From: Lentisphaerota bacterium | GTDB taxonomy: Bacteria; Verrucomicrobiota; Kiritimatiellia; RFP12; UBA1067 | NCBI GenBank assembly: GCA_022839525.1 | Contig: JALHET010000081.1 | Coordinates: 1-7,970 of the forward strand | Length of the DNA: 7,970 bases | Reading direction: 5' to 3' | Shown: positions 6,708 through 7,970 of the stretch, piece by piece | Layout of the letters: every line of letters begins with the position of its first letter | Position numbering within the stretch: the first letter of the stretch is position 1 | The notes under the pieces: generated by a model | What the model was told of the DNA's origin: nothing | The model's input: only the letters and a program-made list of their open reading frames with translations | Database searches by the model: none | Program-made: the position numbers and the translations under genes

Positions 6708-7970
6708 TTTTCGAAAAAATCGATTCGGTCGGGGCATTCGATTCAGTCACTAGCCGGCCTCAGGATGGCTATCTTGTCCGCCTGTGTTCTGTTCGGCGTC
6801 TGTTCCTCGCATGGCTGGAGCAGCGGACACGCGAAAATTACGCGGGCCGCGTTCGAGGCGCTTCCCGACTGGCAACGGGCGCACTGGCAGGCGAGTGAGG
6901 CGGGGCTTATTAGGTCATACTGCACCTATGTCGACATGGGATTGGAAAACGCCGAGGCAAAGCCGTACCTGGTCGTGGTGAAAGGGCGGCTGTTTCATTA
7001 TTTCCCGAGGGACAACCGTGAAGACTACGCCGTGTTCAATGAAGGGGCTGAACGCTACCTGAGGCTGGTCGTGGGCAAGATGCGCGAGGGCGACTATGCG
7101 GAGGCGGCCAAGTTCGCCGGGGCGTTCGCCCATGTGATCGAAGACCTGGCTCAGCCGCAGTGCCATGCCCTTGAAGGCATCAACGGCTTGCCGTGGACGA
7201 CGCTGGACGAGCTTTTCACCCCGGAGGATCAGAGTTGGAACCGGGCTCCCCAGTCCATCATCAGTCTGGACGACGATAGCCGGTTCGTTGTGCGGCTCCA
7301 AGGGTATCGCCCGCAGTTGCTTGGAACGCATGAGAAGGAGGCCGCGTTCAGGCTCTACCAGCGGTGCTGCCAACTCCGCAGGAAGGCGCGGAAAGCCCTT
7401 CCCGCCATGCTGGCGCGCGCCTATGCGGGCGACATGGGCGGCGCGGTCGAGGCGTCCCTGCCGCCGGCCGTGGAGGATGCCAAAGTTGTGGCTGACATGT
7501 TCTACACCTGCTTCGCGCTGGCGGCGGGGCGCTTTGAACCGGACGAGGTGAAAGCGCTCGGTGCGATGGATCTCACGTCGCTTGTCCCAATCTCGGCGCC
7601 TGCGCTCATCAACGCTCCCTACCGCTTCAGCCCTCTGGCCTACGGCTGTTCCGTCACCCCGAAGCGCGCGCCAGTCCCGCTGCAGGTCTGGCTCCCGGAT
7701 GAGGGGGGGCAGAAGCGGGAGGTCACTCTGGCGAAGGGCATCGGCACGGGCTGTTGCCGGTTTAGCTACGAGATTCCGGAGGGTGTGTTCAAGGAGTTCC
7801 GGTGTATAGCCGGGCTCCACTCGAAGTTGTCCGCTCTGCCGTCCGGAGCGTGCCTGCGCCTGACCGTGAAGGTCGCTGGAAAAGTGGCTTTCAATAGCGG
7901 GGTGCTGGAAGCCGGATCGTTGGCGCGGAAGGTCACCATCCCGATCGAGACGGGCGGGACGCTGGAGTTC
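6693..7970 (+). CDS. Secreted zinc-dependent phospholipase C / S1-P1 nuclease-like protein with C-terminal NPCBM-like domain (3' partial)
   Basis: The frame is open from ATG 6693 to the window end (426 residues seen). A signal peptide with a long basic n-region (K8, K9, R12, R24) and hydrophobic core MAILSACVLFGVC probably ends after SSHG, leaving Trp42 as the mature N-terminus. This is the hallmark of zinc-dependent phospholipase C and P1/S1 nucleases, where the Trp amino end binds zinc. WSSGHAKI (H46), YVD (D81), LFHYFP (H102) and HVIEDLAQPQCH (H147, D151, H158) match the family's zinc-ligand order. The later His/Glu pair of the Zn2 site is not obvious; H213 with E214 or E216 is a candidate. 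Residues about 330-426, including GIGTG, FSYEIPEGVFKEF (357-369) and AGKVAFNSGVL, resemble an NPCBM carbohydrate-binding module, cut by the window edge. The protein would hydrolyse phosphodiesters or phospholipids near glycans. An alternative start at ATG 6765 (M25) lacks a ribosome binding site and leaves a signal peptide with no basic residue. Confidence 0.75.
   Translation, partial: MGETFFSKKSIRSGHSIQSLAGLRMAILSACVLFGVCSSHGWSSGHAKITRAAFEALPDWQRAHWQASEAGLIRSYCTYVDMGLENAEAKPYLVVVKGRLFHYFPRDNREDYAVFNEGAERYLRLVVGKMREGDYAEAAKFAGAFAHVIEDLAQPQCHALEGINGLPWTTLDELFTPEDQSWNRAPQSIISLDDDSRFVVRLQGYRPQLLGTHEKEAAFRLYQRCCQLRRKARKALPAMLARAYAGDMGGAVEASLPPAVEDAKVVADMFYTCFALAAGRFEPDEVKALGAMDLTSLVPISAPALINAPYRFSPLAYGCSVTPKRAPVPLQVWLPDEGGQKREVTLAKGIGTGCCRFSYEIPEGVFKEFRCIAGLHSKLSALPSGACLRLTVKVAGKVAFNSGVLEAGSLARKVTIPIETGGTLEF
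6706..6719. other. AT palindrome TTTTTTCGAAAAAA just inside the last gene
   Basis: A perfect 14-bp palindrome of T6-CG-A6 lies 13 nt downstream of the ATG, in otherwise GC-rich DNA. It encodes part of the Phe-Phe-Ser-Lys-Lys stretch near the N-terminus. It is followed by the 18-bp-spaced direct repeat, giving an AT-rich, operator-like patch at the gene start. No function can be assigned. Confidence 0.5.
6720..6748 (+). repeat. Direct repeat TCGATTC(G/A)GTC at 18-bp spacing
   Basis: TCGATTCGGTC (6720-6730) and TCGATTCAGTC (6738-6748) differ at one base and start 18 bp apart. Both lie inside the signal-peptide n-region and encode the repeated SIRS/SIQS motif. The repeat could be a chance duplication in a free-evolving n-region or a binding site. 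Confidence 0.5.

Noticed and set aside
6552..6737. Small minus-strand gene in the rlmB downstream gap
   Set aside because: The 61-codon frame translates the TCCGTT-type repeats and overlaps rlmB and the last gene, with no sign of coding constraint.
6915..7820. Minus-strand open frame of 301 codons opposite the phospholipase-like gene
   Set aside because: The plus strand carries recognisable zinc-ligand and NPCBM-like motifs over the same bases; the minus product has none.

Overview
The window comes from a GC-rich bacterium. The combination of large secreted parallel beta-helix proteins in tandem, an NPCBM-bearing secreted protein, and intergenic inverted repeats built from CACGAAG/CTTTGTG units fits the PVC superphylum (Kiritimatiellota, Lentisphaerota or Verrucomicrobiota). 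That assignment is an inference from style; no taxonomic marker was compared.

All four genes lie on the plus strand. Positions 115-2886 and 3055-5778 encode two paralogous secreted proteins of 923 and 907 residues, both probable lipoproteins. Each has a signal peptide, a glycosidase-like right-handed parallel beta-helix core resembling GH141, and a C-terminal beta-sandwich domain of about 200 residues. They share the motif (V/I)(D/N)G-x-RAVRARTPN, an LDAPGEW segment, an SVGW-x-W segment, and two aspartates in matched GGIY and YxD contexts that are candidate catalytic residues. A 168-bp gap between them holds a striking 30-bp inverted repeat whose arms each contain three copies of a heptamer.

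Positions 5779-6606 encode a TrmH/SpoU-family 2'-O-methyltransferase, best called RlmB. Its ATG directly follows the stop codon of the second beta-helix gene, so a housekeeping rRNA-modification gene appears translationally coupled to a polysaccharide-degradation gene. An 86-bp gap follows. It carries a second inverted repeat, which overlaps the rlmB stop codon, then a 12-bp tandem repeat that contains the ribosome binding site and start codon of the last gene.

The last gene (6693 to beyond the window end) encodes a secreted protein with a zinc-dependent phospholipase C / S1-P1 nuclease-like domain: a probable mature N-terminal Trp and a conserved His/Asp ligand set. It is joined to a C-terminal domain resembling NPCBM, which the window cuts off.

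The likely biology is extracellular glycan breakdown: two related beta-helix glycosidases, probably surface-anchored, and a carbohydrate-tethered metallo-phosphoesterase. Evidence that they form one functional system is limited to co-orientation and shared secretion. I found no RNA genes, CRISPR arrays, insertion sequences or clear intrinsic terminators. The long minus-strand open frames look like shadows of the plus-strand genes.
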